Below are positions 26,067-35,339 of a stretch of 64,000 nt of DNA, one piece after another. Under the pieces are notes generated by a model. It saw only the letters and a program-made list of their open reading frames with translations. It did no database searches and was not told where the DNA came from. The stretch's first letter is position 1, and each line of letters opens with the position of its first letter. The position numbers and the translations under genes are program-made. The stretch comes from Clostridiales bacterium (GTDB taxonomy: Bacteria; Bacillota; Clostridia; Lachnospirales; Lachnospiraceae): assembly GCA_015655075.1 (NCBI GenBank), contig JAATFT010000090.1, positions 22,346 through 86,345 of the forward strand, in the 5' to 3' direction.

Positions 26067-27461
26067 ATGAAAAGAAATTTATTTAGCCTGTTATTGTGTT
26101 TCGTGTTGGCCGCATCTTTATTAATCGGCTGTAGTTCTGATAAAACTCCTGCGACAGGTACCGGATCAGCGTCGCAAGATCAGGAAACGTCAGAAACCGG
26201 TACACAGGAGGAAGCGACGGCGGAGGCCATAACGACTGCCGGTCCTGAAGACGGCACCCATTTAGAGATGTGGACCTTTGTTGAATTGCATTCCGATTTC
26301 TATGCGGAAATGCTGGAACAGTGGAACAAGGACAATCCCGATAAACAGCTTAATATTACATTTACAACCTATCCATACGCGGATATGCATAATAAGTTAA
26401 TGCTGGCAATCCAATCCGGCTCCGGTGCTCCGGATTTATGCGATATCGAAATCGGTCAATTCCCTAACTTTTTACAAGGCGAAGTTCAATTCCGGCCGTT
26501 AAATGATGTAATTGAACCATATAAAAAAGATATTGTGCAGTCTCGTCTGGATCTCTACAGTAAGGACGGCAATTATTACGGCATCGATTTTCATGTAGGC
26601 GCAACCGTAATGTTTTATAATACTAAAATTCTTAATCAGTATGGAATTGATTATACGAAAATTAAAACCTGGGACGATTTTACGGCAGCGGGAGAACAAT
26701 TAAAAGAAGCCGGCGGCGGCAAGGTTTATATGACCAGTGTTGATACGGGCGGAACAGACTGGTTGTGGCTGGCCATGGCCGAGTATGGGGAAGATTATAC
26801 CACGGATGACGGGGCGCCCGATATTGAGATTGACTCTATTAAAAACATGATTACCATGCAGCAGGGCTGGTTAAACGACGGCATTGCCATGATTTCACCC
26901 GGTGGACAGGTGGATATGGAAGAAGGGTTTGCCAATATTTCCGACGGCAACATCGTAGCTTTCCCGAAAGCAATGTGGTTCATGTCCAGATTCTTAAATT
27001 ATATGCCGGAGATGACAGATACCTGGGCAATTGCCCCTTGTCCGGTTTTTGAAGAAGGTCAGCCCCGTTCTGTGGGCATCGGCGGTACCGGCACCGTTGT
27101 ATCGAACCAGTCCCCCAATGCGGATTTAGCCGCACAGTTTTTAGCCTGGGCAAAGCTGTCCTATGACGGAGAGGTAAAAATTTGGGAAAATCTTGGATTC
27201 GATCCTTTAAATACCACTATATGGAGTGACGAAACCATTACAAAGGATCCAAACAACAAGTATATTTCCTACTTTGTAACCAACCCTTTTGATACCTTAA
27301 ATGAAATTAAGGATGAAATCGGCAAGATCAAGGTGGGAACCATTAATCCGGCTATTTCCGAACAGTTTAATTTAACCATCCTGAATAACTGCTTTGAAAA
27401 CGGCGCCGATGCTGAGGATGAACTTGCAACCGCCCAGGATGAATTAGAGATTGAATATTAG
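26067..27461 (+). CDS. CUT1-type sugar ABC transporter binding lipoprotein
   Basis: 464 aa from ATG 26067 with GGGAGG; an in-frame TTG at 26043 lies upstream of this site. Signal peptide with lipobox LLIGC, Thr/Glu/Ala-rich linker, then an extracellular solute-binding family 1 fold (HLEMWTFVELHSDFYAEMLE, NITFTTYPYADMHNKL, and later WAIAPCPVF, GGTGTVVSNQS). Probably binds an oligosaccharide or sugar derivative. Its permeases follow in the operon; no ATPase gene is present. Confidence 0.9.
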   Translation: MKRNLFSLLLCFVLAASLLIGCSSDKTPATGTGSASQDQETSETGTQEEATAEAITTAGPEDGTHLEMWTFVELHSDFYAEMLEQWNKDNPDKQLNITFTTYPYADMHNKLMLAIQSGSGAPDLCDIEIGQFPNFLQGEVQFRPLNDVIEPYKKDIVQSRLDLYSKDGNYYGIDFHVGATVMFYNTKILNQYGIDYTKIKTWDDFTAAGEQLKEAGGGKVYMTSVDTGGTDWLWLAMAEYGEDYTTDDGAPDIEIDSIKNMITMQQGWLNDGIAMISPGGQVDMEEGFANISDGNIVAFPKAMWFMSRFLNYMPEMTDTWAIAPCPVFEEGQPRSVGIGGTGTVVSNQSPNADLAAQFLAWAKLSYDGEVKIWENLGFDPLNTTIWSDETITKDPNNKYISYFVTNPFDTLNEIKDEIGKIKVGTINPAISEQFNLTILNNCFENGADAEDELATAQDELEIEY

Positions 27462-27529
27462 ACCGAAATTATTCGAATGCCCGGACTATAAGAAGGCGCA
27501 TTCCTAAATGAATGGAAAGAGGGACGGAC

Positions 27530-28429
27530 ATGGAGAAATTAAAAAAATTATTATATTCCCAGAAAGCGGCACCCTATATATTAGTTCTTCCTTTTATTTT
27601 AAGCTTTGCTTTTTTCTGGATATATCCTCTTTTTAGCACGGTTAAAATGAGTTTTCAGTCCATACTGCCAGGAGAGGTTGAATGGATCGGACTTAAGAAT
27701 TATTCAAAATTATTAAAGGACACGGCATTTCATACCGCAATACGCAACAGCTTTGAATATATGATCTGGACCCTGGTATTGTTAATTCCGTTTCCCATGA
27801 TTTATGCCTGCTTTATGGACAGCAGATTAGTTAAGCTGAAAGGTTTATATAAGGCTTTGCTGTATTTACCTGCGCTGACTTCCGTAGTAGTGGCAGGCAC
27901 GATTTTCCGGCTTATGTTCAGTGAAATGGAAGGCTCCCAGATGAACCAGTTTATATCCTGGTTTGGATTGGAACCCATAAAATGGCTGAAAGTGAAATCC
28001 ACCAGTTATTTTGCGCTGCTTACCATAGCGTGCTGGAGATGGACGGGGGTTAATATGCTGTATTTTCTTGCGGGCTTAAAAAATATTGACAGCGGTTTAT
28101 ATGAATCGGCCGAGATAGACGGGGCCAATGGTCTAAAAAAATTCATCTATATTACCATGCCCTTATTAAAGCCGACGACAATTTATGTATTGACCATCAG
28201 TGTTTACGCCGGACTTGCCATGTTCCTGGAAAGCTTTATGCTGTGGAACGGCAACAGTTCTCCGAATAATATCGGGCTGACCATAGTGGGGTATCTGTAC
28301 CGCCGTGGAATTGAAAAGAACCAGTTGGGGTATGCTTCCGCCGTTGGTTTGGTTCTTCTGGTTATCGCATTATCCATAAATGTAATTCAGTTATTTATGA
28401 ACGGAACCTTTAAAAAGGAGGGAAAATAA
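27530..28429 (+). CDS. CUT1 sugar ABC permease (MalF/UgpA type)
   Basis: 299 aa from ATG 27530, preferred to 27512 because AGAGGG lies 7 bp before it. Six membrane helices are visible; the EAA loop reads ESAEIDGANGLKKFIYITMP and contacts the ATPase. It ends in TAA immediately followed by the ATG of its partner permease. Confidence 0.93.
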   Translation: MEKLKKLLYSQKAAPYILVLPFILSFAFFWIYPLFSTVKMSFQSILPGEVEWIGLKNYSKLLKDTAFHTAIRNSFEYMIWTLVLLIPFPMIYACFMDSRLVKLKGLYKALLYLPALTSVVVAGTIFRLMFSEMEGSQMNQFISWFGLEPIKWLKVKSTSYFALLTIACWRWTGVNMLYFLAGLKNIDSGLYESAEIDGANGLKKFIYITMPLLKPTTIYVLTISVYAGLAMFLESFMLWNGNSSPNNIGLTIVGYLYRRGIEKNQLGYASAVGLVLLVIALSINVIQLFMNGTFKKEGK

Positions 28430-29311
28430 ATGGAAAGAGTACATAATATCTCCTTTGAAAAAAACAAAATGGGAATGACGGCTAAAAACAGGATCGCATC
28501 GGCTATATTAACCGCTTTTTTCACGGTTCTTGGCATTGTAGTCGTATTTCCCTTTGTGACGGCGGTTTTAGCTTCTTTTCGGCCGGGACAGGAGTTAATC
28601 CGGTATGGCTTAAGCATTAAACTGGATTTTTCCGAAATGACCTTTAATAACTATAAATATCTCTTTACGGGGGAACACAGTTATTTTGTATGGTTTAAAA
28701 ACAGTATGGTACTGACCGTAATTTCAGTAGTCTTAACCTTAATAATTTGTTATTTTGTCGCCTACGGATTGTCCATGTATGATTATAAGCTTAAAAATCT
28801 CTTGTTTTTCCTGGTTATTGCCACTATGATGGTGCCTTTTGAGATTTTAATGCTGCCCCTGTATCAGGAAATGATTGATTTAAAATTAATCAATACCACG
28901 GCGGGTGTAATTTTACCGGGTTTATGCGGCGCATCCACCATTTTCTTTTTCCGCCAATATATGATAGGACTGCCCAGGGAGCTGCTGGATGCCGGGCGTA
29001 TTGACGGAGCCACGGAATTTGGTATCTGTATCCGTATTATGCTTCCCATTACAAAGCCGGCTTTTGCCGCCATGGCCATACTATCCGGTATGGGTGCCTG
29101 GAACAGTATGCTGTGGCCCCTGCTTGTGTATCGGGATGCGGATAAATTTACATTGCCCATTGGATTAAATACTTTATTAACGCCGTATGGAAATAACTAT
29201 GACCTGTTAATTGCCGGTTCGTGCTTTGCCATTCTTCCTATATTTATTTTGTTTCTGTGCTTTCAAAGTTATTTTATTGACGGCATGACGGCCGGAGCAG
29301 TGAAAGGGTGA
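28430..29311 (+). CDS. CUT1 sugar ABC permease (MalG/UgpE type)
   Basis: 293 aa. An N-terminal helix, a periplasmic loop and five more helices; EAA motif LDAGRIDGATEFGICIRIMLP. Partner of the preceding permease. Because the operon has no ATP-binding gene, it probably uses a shared MsmX/UgpC-like ATPase encoded elsewhere, as known for many Firmicute CUT1 systems. Confidence 0.93.
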   Translation: MERVHNISFEKNKMGMTAKNRIASAILTAFFTVLGIVVVFPFVTAVLASFRPGQELIRYGLSIKLDFSEMTFNNYKYLFTGEHSYFVWFKNSMVLTVISVVLTLIICYFVAYGLSMYDYKLKNLLFFLVIATMMVPFEILMLPLYQEMIDLKLINTTAGVILPGLCGASTIFFFRQYMIGLPRELLDAGRIDGATEFGICIRIMLPITKPAFAAMAILSGMGAWNSMLWPLLVYRDADKFTLPIGLNTLLTPYGNNYDLLIAGSCFAILPIFILFLCFQSYFIDGMTAGAVKG

Positions 29312-29332
29312 GTATTTTTATTCTATATTTAT

Positions 29333-29420
29333 TAGGGCGTGTCTGAAAACTCATTGTACCGTTTTGACCGCTCCACCTTGCGGTATACAAGGAGCGCAAG
29401 CAGTTTTCAGACACACTCTA
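29333..29420 (+). repeat. 88-bp palindromic repeat, copy 2
   Basis: Ends TAGGGCGTGTCTGAAAAC and GTTTTCAGACACACTCTA are inverted repeats; the core carries ACCG..TTTTGACCGCTCCACC and GCGGTAT. In reverse complement it aligns over its whole length with 10260-10347. It sits 21 bp after the permease stop and may also end transcription. Confidence 0.75.
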
Positions 29421-29812
29421 GGAAAAGAGTCTGCCTGTCAACGTATCTCTTCATTTATACTTAAAACAGAACTGCTAAATTAAGTGTAATGTGAAGAATA
29501 GTTTTGGGTAAGACTCTTTTTATTATCTTTTAATCGTCTCTAATCATCTTTAATCATCCGGCAGCCTATTTTCTGTAAATATCTATTCCGGCTCAACAGA
29601 ATTTCCCGGTCAGCCATACTAACTCCCGGTATCGGATTGTCTTTAGGGCAAAAACCTCATATTTTTGCATTAATCATTTTGCATTCATTTGCTGAGAATT
29701 CATGCTCCTGTTAATTTGCATGGCCCTTGTAAAATAATCTGCAATGTGCTGTTTTCAAGGCTTTCAAGGTGTTTTTTGAGGAAAAAACGGAAACTCAAAT
29801 ATTAAGATAATA

Positions 29813-29841
29813 TTGATATTTTGAAAAATTCATGTTAAAAT
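29813..29841 (+). promoter_or_regulatory. promoter of the PiT operon
   Basis: TTGATA (29813-29818), 17-bp spacer, TAAAAT (29836-29841), 50 bp before the ATG. The gap 29421-29812 has a long imperfect hairpin AAAGAGTCT..AGACTCTTT (29425-29520) that may terminate the sugar operon, and otherwise nothing recognisable. Confidence 0.55.
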
Positions 29842-29891
29842 TTATATGGTTACAAAAGTTTATGTAAAAATCTAGTATGAGGGAGTAAAAT

Positions 29892-30944
29892 ATGACAATT
29901 TCTTTAAGTGATTTTATGCAGCAGCTTGTAAGCAACCCACCGTTGCTTATTACTGTAATCCTTACATTGGGTGTCGTGCTGGTAAATGGCTGGACCGATG
30001 CGCCCAATGCCATAGCGACTTGTGTTTCAACCCGAGCGATGAATCCCCATAAAGCAATCATTATGGCGGCGGTATTTAACTTTTGCGGCGTGTTTGTTAT
30101 GACGCTTTTCAATGCAACCGTTGCCCAGACAATTTATAACATGGTTGACTTCGGCGGAGACTCCAAAAATTCCCTGATCGCGCTCTGCGCGGCATTATTT
30201 GCAATCGTACTGTGGGCGACCGCAGCCTGGGCCTTCGGAATACCAACCAGTGAAAGCCATGCGCTGATAGCCGGCATATCCGGTGCGGCAATTGCACTGC
30301 AGGGCGGAATTTCCGGTATTAACGGTCAGGAATGGATTAAGGTCATTTATGGTCTGGTTCTTTCCACTGTAATGGGATTTGTAATCGGTTTTATCACAAC
30401 CAGGATTATAGTATTTATTTTTAAAGGGGGGGACAAACGTAAGTCAAGACCGTTTTTTCAATATGCCCAGATAGCAGGGGGAGCGTCCATGGCATTTATG
30501 CATGGGGCACAGGACGGGCAGAAATTCATGGGTGTATTTATGTTAGGTATTTTTCTTGCCAACGGACAAAGTGGTGTGACGGATTTTCAGATTCCAATCT
30601 GGTTGATGGTTTTATGTTCTGTGGTTATGGCGCTTGGTACTTCCATAGGAGGTTACCGTATCATAAAAACAGTAGGTATGGGAATGGTAAAAATGGATAC
30701 TTATCAGGGCTTTGGAGCGGATTTAGCTGCAGCCATAAGCCTTTTGGCAGCTTCTGTTTTGGGTTTGCCGGTTAGTACGACACATACCAAGACCACTGCA
30801 ATTATGGGTGTCGGCGCATCAAAAAGAATCAGTTCGGTTAATTGGAGTGTTGTAAAGGAAATGGTGGCGGCCTGGATATTAACTTTTCCGGGGTGTGGAG
30901 TGGTAGGATATCTCATGGCTTACATATTTATGAAAATATTCTAA
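29892..30944 (+). CDS. pit: PiT-family inorganic phosphate transporter
   Basis: 350 aa. Two PiT signature repeats: NGWTDAPNAIATCVSTRAM near residue 30 and MAFMHGAQDGQKFMGVF near residue 200. Many membrane helices; ETS-like GIPTSESHALIAGISGAAIA and GLPVSTTHTKTTAIMGVGA mark the two halves. Takes up metal-phosphate with H+ or Na+. Start has the GAGGGAG site. Co-transcribed with the PhoU-like gene. Confidence 0.95.
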   Translation: MTISLSDFMQQLVSNPPLLITVILTLGVVLVNGWTDAPNAIATCVSTRAMNPHKAIIMAAVFNFCGVFVMTLFNATVAQTIYNMVDFGGDSKNSLIALCAALFAIVLWATAAWAFGIPTSESHALIAGISGAAIALQGGISGINGQEWIKVIYGLVLSTVMGFVIGFITTRIIVFIFKGGDKRKSRPFFQYAQIAGGASMAFMHGAQDGQKFMGVFMLGIFLANGQSGVTDFQIPIWLMVLCSVVMALGTSIGGYRIIKTVGMGMVKMDTYQGFGADLAAAISLLAASVLGLPVSTTHTKTTAIMGVGASKRISSVNWSVVKEMVAAWILTFPGCGVVGYLMAYIFMKIF

Positions 30945-31003
30945 GAGTATGTCCGATCCGGATATATATTTTAACTACTGATGATGAATAAAGAAAGGAT
31001 GTA

Positions 31004-31021
31004 CCGCAGGCAGGCCTGCGG
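31004..31021 (+). promoter_or_regulatory. perfect hairpin before the PhoU-like gene
   Basis: CCGCAGGC-AG-GCCTGCGG ends 11 bp before the ATG at 31033 and lies against the AAGGA ribosome site. It could reduce or tune translation of the second gene; there is no T-tract, so termination is unlikely. Confidence 0.45.
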
Positions 31022-31032
31022 CAAGGAATGAT

Positions 31033-31656
31033 ATGAGAGGTAAAAAAGAATATAATTATTTTGAGGCTTTTGTATATTTATCTAAATTTTCGTTAAATTC
31101 TGCTGAAATCTTAGACAAGACTTTACGTGAGTATGATGTGAAGAAGTTGGAAGAGAAAATCCGCGAAATGCATAATATTGAACACTCTGCAGATATTGCC
31201 AAGCATGATCTGTTAAGCAGACTTGTTAAGGAATTTCTTCCTCCCATTGAAAGGGAAGATATTACCAGTCTCTCACAAAAAATCGATGATGTTACGGATG
31301 CAATTGAAGATGTGTTAATATGTATTAATATCTTTAATATACAGAAAATACGTCCTGAAATATTGAAATTTACCGAAATGATTGTAGATTGCTGTAAATC
31401 TATGGATGTCGCTTTAACGGAATTCCAGAATTTCAAAAAGTCAAAGAGATTACACTCTGAAATTGTGGAAATCAACCATTTGGAAGAAGAAGGAGACGCC
31501 CTTTATATTAATGGAGTGCGAAATCTGTATAAAACTACAAAGGACCCTGTTGAACTGCTGGTATGGACGGAAATATTCGGGAAACTTGAAAAATGCTGTG
31601 ATGCATGTGAAGATGTTGCTGACGATATTGAAAATATAGTTATGAAAAACTCATAA
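31033..31656 (+). CDS. DUF47 / PhoU-like PiT accessory protein
   Basis: 207 aa, all helical. Conserved DUF47 marks: the N-terminal YFEAFVYLSKF, EHSADIAKHDLLSRL, LPPIEREDITSLSQKIDDVTDAIED, and the C-terminal EIFGKLEKCCDACEDVADDIENI. These acidic ExxxD repeats bind metal clusters as in PhoU. Such proteins are nearly always encoded with PiT transporters and probably regulate them. Confidence 0.93.
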   Translation: MRGKKEYNYFEAFVYLSKFSLNSAEILDKTLREYDVKKLEEKIREMHNIEHSADIAKHDLLSRLVKEFLPPIEREDITSLSQKIDDVTDAIEDVLICINIFNIQKIRPEILKFTEMIVDCCKSMDVALTEFQNFKKSKRLHSEIVEINHLEEEGDALYINGVRNLYKTTKDPVELLVWTEIFGKLEKCCDACEDVADDIENIVMKNS

Positions 31657-31711
31657 GGAATTAGCAGACTTCTTTAAACAAACATGAATCCGCCAAAATA
31701 GGAGAAGAAGA

Positions 31712-32773
31712 ATGAACTTGGATAAGCAAAAGGCATTTCTTATACGTTTTGTATATTTTGCAGTTATACTGGGACTTGCGTACTTTAGCATTAAATATTT
31801 TCTGCCTTTATTGATGCCATTTGTCATCGGTTTGATAGTTGCAGCCTTATTGCGGCCTTTGATCGATATTCTTTCAGGCAAATTACATCTAAAACGGTCT
31901 TTTGTTTCCATATTTATTCTTCTTATTTTTTATAGCATGATAGCCTTTCTGGCAGTTATGGTAAGCGCCAGGGTATTTGCTTTCCTGCAAAATTTATTTT
32001 ATCATCTTCCTAAACTTTATAAAGATTCTATTGAACCGGCGCTGATTAGCACCACCAACGATTTACTGACCCGGTTTCCGGACATCGAAATTTACCTGGA
32101 AGATATTGTTAAGAGTATTAATGAATCCATATTTTCCTTCCTTACATCGGCTTCCTCCACTGTTGTGGGAACAATTACCGGTTTTGCCGGACAAGTCCCC
32201 TCCATTCTGATTAAGTTTATATTCACCATAGTGTCCTCCTTTTTCTTTACAATTGACTATCACCGGATTGCGAATTTTGTACTGAGACAGTTTTCCAATG
32301 AGAAGAGAAATATGATAATAAAAGTGAAGGATAATGTAATCGGGACCCTTGGCAAATTCATAAGAGCGTATACAACTTTAATTATTATTACTTTTTTGGA
32401 ATTATCAATCGGACTTTGGATTCTAAAAGTATCCAATCCGTTTTTGGCGGCGGCTTTGATAGCCATTGTCGATCTTTTGCCCATTCTTGGAACCGGAGCG
32501 GTTTTGCTGCCATGGGCTATTATCTCTTTTATTTTCGGCAATAATAACATGGGAATCGGAATATTGATTTTATATATTATTATTACTGTAGTCAGACAGA
32601 CACTGGAACCGAGAGTGGTAGGCCAGCAGATCGGACTGCATCCTGTGGTGACTTTAATCTGTATTTTTGTCGGTGCGCAGTTGTTAGGAGTGGTGGGTAT
32701 TTTTCTGCTGCCGGTTACGGCGACCATATTAAAAAAATTAAATGATGAAGGTACTATACATTTATTTCGCTGA
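31712..32773 (+). CDS. AI-2E family transporter (membrane permease) 1
   Basis: 353 aa with helices at both ends and the family's conserved C-terminal half (DLLPILGTGAVLLPWAII, VVRQTLEPRVVGQQIGLHPV, GVVGIFLLPVTATI). Pfam AI-2E_transport covers transporters of varied or unknown substrates, including Na+/H+ exchange and sporulation YtvI-like proteins. This copy resembles YtvI in length and layout. Followed by a terminator. Confidence 0.85.
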   Translation: MNLDKQKAFLIRFVYFAVILGLAYFSIKYFLPLLMPFVIGLIVAALLRPLIDILSGKLHLKRSFVSIFILLIFYSMIAFLAVMVSARVFAFLQNLFYHLPKLYKDSIEPALISTTNDLLTRFPDIEIYLEDIVKSINESIFSFLTSASSTVVGTITGFAGQVPSILIKFIFTIVSSFFFTIDYHRIANFVLRQFSNEKRNMIIKVKDNVIGTLGKFIRAYTTLIIITFLELSIGLWILKVSNPFLAAALIAIVDLLPILGTGAVLLPWAIISFIFGNNNMGIGILILYIIITVVRQTLEPRVVGQQIGLHPVVTLICIFVGAQLLGVVGIFLLPVTATILKKLNDEGTIHLFR

Positions 32774-32818
32774 TAATAATATAACAATAGGAAAGCAGAT
32801 TTTTAAAGCGTGTGAGCC

Positions 32819-32867
32819 GGCCTAAACTTTTATGGTTATCCATAGGTTTTGGCCAGTTCTTTTTTTA
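32819..32867 (+). terminator. rho-independent terminator
   Basis: GGCC-TAAA..TTATGG (from 32819) pairs imperfectly with CCATAGGTTTTGGCC (ending 32854), followed by a run of T to 32867. Confidence 0.6.
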
Positions 32868-32975
32868 CATTTACGGCTCTTAATTTTTTAATGTAACATT
32901 AACTTGAAATTATTTACATTATAAGTTATAGTTATTTATTATGATGAAAAACGCGAGAAATAAGGGGATTATGTA

Positions 32976-33914
32976 ATGACAACACATTCAGAAATTACAA
33001 AACAAATCATAAGTGAAGTAAGTAAGGTTATAATAGGCAAAAATAAAATTATATGTAAGGTTTTAACAGCAATATTGGCAAAAGGCCATATTCTGATTGA
33101 AGATATTCCCGGTGTGGGAAAAACAACGCTGGCGCTTGCATTTTCCAAGGCGATGGATTTAGAGCATAACAGGCTTCAGTTTACCCCGGATGTTCTGCCT
33201 ACGGATGTGGTAGGCTATCATCTTTTGAGTAAAGACGGAGATGAATATCAGTTCAAGCCAGGTCCCATTATGTGCAATTTGTTTCTGGCAGATGAAATAA
33301 ACCGTACTTCGCCCAAATCCCAGTCGGCTTTATTGGAGGTTATGGAGGAGGGCACAGTGACCGTTGACGGTATCACAAAAGAGGTGCCAAAGCCTTTTAC
33401 GGTTATTGCGACTCAGAATCCCGTGGGCTCCATTGGAACGCAGATGCTTCCGGAATCCCAGTTAGACCGTTTTATGATTAAATTAACCATGGGTTATCCG
33501 GATATCCGCAGTGAAGTAAATATGCTAAAAGGCAGGCAGAATACCAATCCTTTGTCCCTTGTGCAGACGGTGGCGGATCGCAGCGATATCCTTGCCATGC
33601 AGGCGCTTACCGAAAAGGTTTTTATTCATGACAGTATTTATGAATATATTGTTAATATCGTACTGGAGACAAGGAAGCATCCGTTAATTGAATTAGGCTT
33701 AAGCCCAAGGGGAACCATTGCTTTGACCAATATGGCCAAGGCAAATGCTTTTATTTATAATAGGGATTATATAATTCCGGATGATATTAAAATGGTTTTT
33801 CGAGATGTGGCTTCTCACCGCATGCTCTTAAAACCGAAAGCAAGACTGAATGATATAACCATGGACCGGATGGTTGATGTTATTTTACACCAGGTACAAA
33901 CCCCAGGGTGCTGA
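32976..33914 (+). CDS. MoxR-family AAA+ ATPase
   Basis: 312 aa. Walker A GVGKTTLA, Walker B LFLADEINRT, sensor 1 VIATQNPVGSIGTQMLPESQ, and the LDRFM box: the MoxR/AAA_3 pattern. Works as a chaperone-like ATPase with the DUF58 and transglutaminase proteins encoded next. The final codons and TGA stop fall at the left end of a 149-bp MITE (CTGACA, 33911), so the native C terminus may have been cut a little short. Confidence 0.92.
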   Translation: MTTHSEITKQIISEVSKVIIGKNKIICKVLTAILAKGHILIEDIPGVGKTTLALAFSKAMDLEHNRLQFTPDVLPTDVVGYHLLSKDGDEYQFKPGPIMCNLFLADEINRTSPKSQSALLEVMEEGTVTVDGITKEVPKPFTVIATQNPVGSIGTQMLPESQLDRFMIKLTMGYPDIRSEVNMLKGRQNTNPLSLVQTVADRSDILAMQALTEKVFIHDSIYEYIVNIVLETRKHPLIELGLSPRGTIALTNMAKANAFIYNRDYIIPDDIKMVFRDVASHRMLLKPKARLNDITMDRMVDVILHQVQTPGC

Positions 33915-34059
33915 CAAGTTGATACTTGGACTAATGGCGTAGAATGAATTTTCATTCTGCGAGGCGGAGGAATGAGGCGTAGCGGTGGCTACGTCGATTG
34001 ACGACAACGAAGCAGATGAAAATTCAGGCTAGCCATTAGATAAGATATCAACGTGTCAG
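33911..34059. repeat. 149-bp MITE with ~45-bp terminal inverted repeats
   Basis: The left end CTGACAAGTTGATACTT..CTAATGGC..GAATTTTCAT (33911-33955) matches the reverse complement of the right end (34016-34059), which reads CTGACACGTTGATATCTT..CTAATGGC..GAATTTTCAT. The core GCGTAGCGGTGGCTACGTCG holds a further hairpin. No ORF. It is inserted between moxR and the DUF58 gene and overlaps the moxR stop. Confidence 0.8.
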
Positions 34060-34093
34060 TGCACTAGGGTCGGTTAGGACAGGAGGCGGCCGT

Positions 34094-35320
34094 ATGGTAA
34101 AGAATAAATTGGGATATCTTTTGTTTCTGATAATTGCCGGTTTTTTTGCTATATTATATAATGAGTACTTTATCGGAGTTGTTTTTTTAGCGGCAGTCAT
34201 AATTCCCTTTATTCTATTGGGGATTGTATTTTATACCTCCTTTAAAATAATAATAATGCTGGATACCACAACAATGACAGTTGGAAAAAGCGAGCACCTG
34301 AATCTTACAGTATATCTGAAAAATACGTCTGTTTTTCCAATATCCCGGATGAATCTTTTCATCCAGTATTGCAATGAGTTTTCAGGCGAAATGAAGAAAG
34401 AGAATGTACAGGTGGCCCTGGACCAGAATAGCTCCCAGGATGTTTCCTGTCAGATTATCTCCAGATACTGCGGAAATCTGCTGTTTGAGGTGAAACGTGT
34501 AAAATTGTATGATTATTTTCATATTTGGTCCGTGAACAAAAAAATCAGGCAGGCCGTCCATATTGCGGTCATGCCGGAAATCTGTGAAATACCGGGTGAC
34601 ATGATTACGGAAAACCTTATTTTACAGACCGACAGCGACGTTTATTCCGAATATAAACCGGGGGATGACCCGTCGGAAGTATTCGGCATCCGGGAGTACA
34701 GAGAAGGGGATAAACCCAACCGCATTCACTGGAAGCTCACTTATAAACAGGAACAATTAATGATTAAGGAGCTTAGCGATCCCATAAAGGACTCCATTGT
34801 AGTATTACTGGATTTAAATTGGCCTGCGGCAAGTGGCGGGAGCAGGTCTGAGAAAGGGCTGCGGCTTGTGGATGGACTAATGGACTGCGCCATATCGGTA
34901 TCTTATAATCTTTTAATAAACGAACATATTCATAAATTAGCGTGGTATGACGGAAGGGAGGATACCGTAAGGCAGCTTCCGATTCAAAAACAGGCGGACA
35001 GCCTGATGGCGGCCGAAACCCTACTAAGAACTCGCTTAGTTAAGGACGGACCTTCTGTTCTTGCCGGACATATGGGGAGTTTTGAAAAGCAGATTTTTAC
35101 ACATATGATCTATATTACCTCTGATCTTAAGGAAGAAGAGATCTACGAATGGGCGGACAGCCGGAAAGGTACCTTGCTTTACCTGCTGTACGTAAATGAT
35201 ATGGATAAGCATCCTTTCAATGAGACCTTTAAAAGTTTGCTTCAGAATTTACAGATTACCTTATATGAAATAGATATTAACAATTTAAAAGAATCGATTG
35301 CAGCGATTGGAAATCTATAG
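34094..35320 (+). CDS. DUF58-domain protein
   Basis: 408 aa. Two N-terminal membrane helices (residues ~8-50), an Ig-like stretch, and the DUF58 core around YREGDKPNRIHWKLTYKQEQLMIKE, typical of the family partnered with MoxR ATPases. The VWA-like fold after it includes VVLLDLN. The MoxR - DUF58 - transglutaminase order is common in bacteria and is linked to envelope functions, though the substrate is unknown. RBS AGGAGG. Confidence 0.88.
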   Translation: MVKNKLGYLLFLIIAGFFAILYNEYFIGVVFLAAVIIPFILLGIVFYTSFKIIIMLDTTTMTVGKSEHLNLTVYLKNTSVFPISRMNLFIQYCNEFSGEMKKENVQVALDQNSSQDVSCQIISRYCGNLLFEVKRVKLYDYFHIWSVNKKIRQAVHIAVMPEICEIPGDMITENLILQTDSDVYSEYKPGDDPSEVFGIREYREGDKPNRIHWKLTYKQEQLMIKELSDPIKDSIVVLLDLNWPAASGGSRSEKGLRLVDGLMDCAISVSYNLLINEHIHKLAWYDGREDTVRQLPIQKQADSLMAAETLLRTRLVKDGPSVLAGHMGSFEKQIFTHMIYITSDLKEEEIYEWADSRKGTLLYLLYVNDMDKHPFNETFKSLLQNLQITLYEIDINNLKESIAAIGNL

Positions 35321-35339
35321 GGGAAAGGGGCTGAAATCT

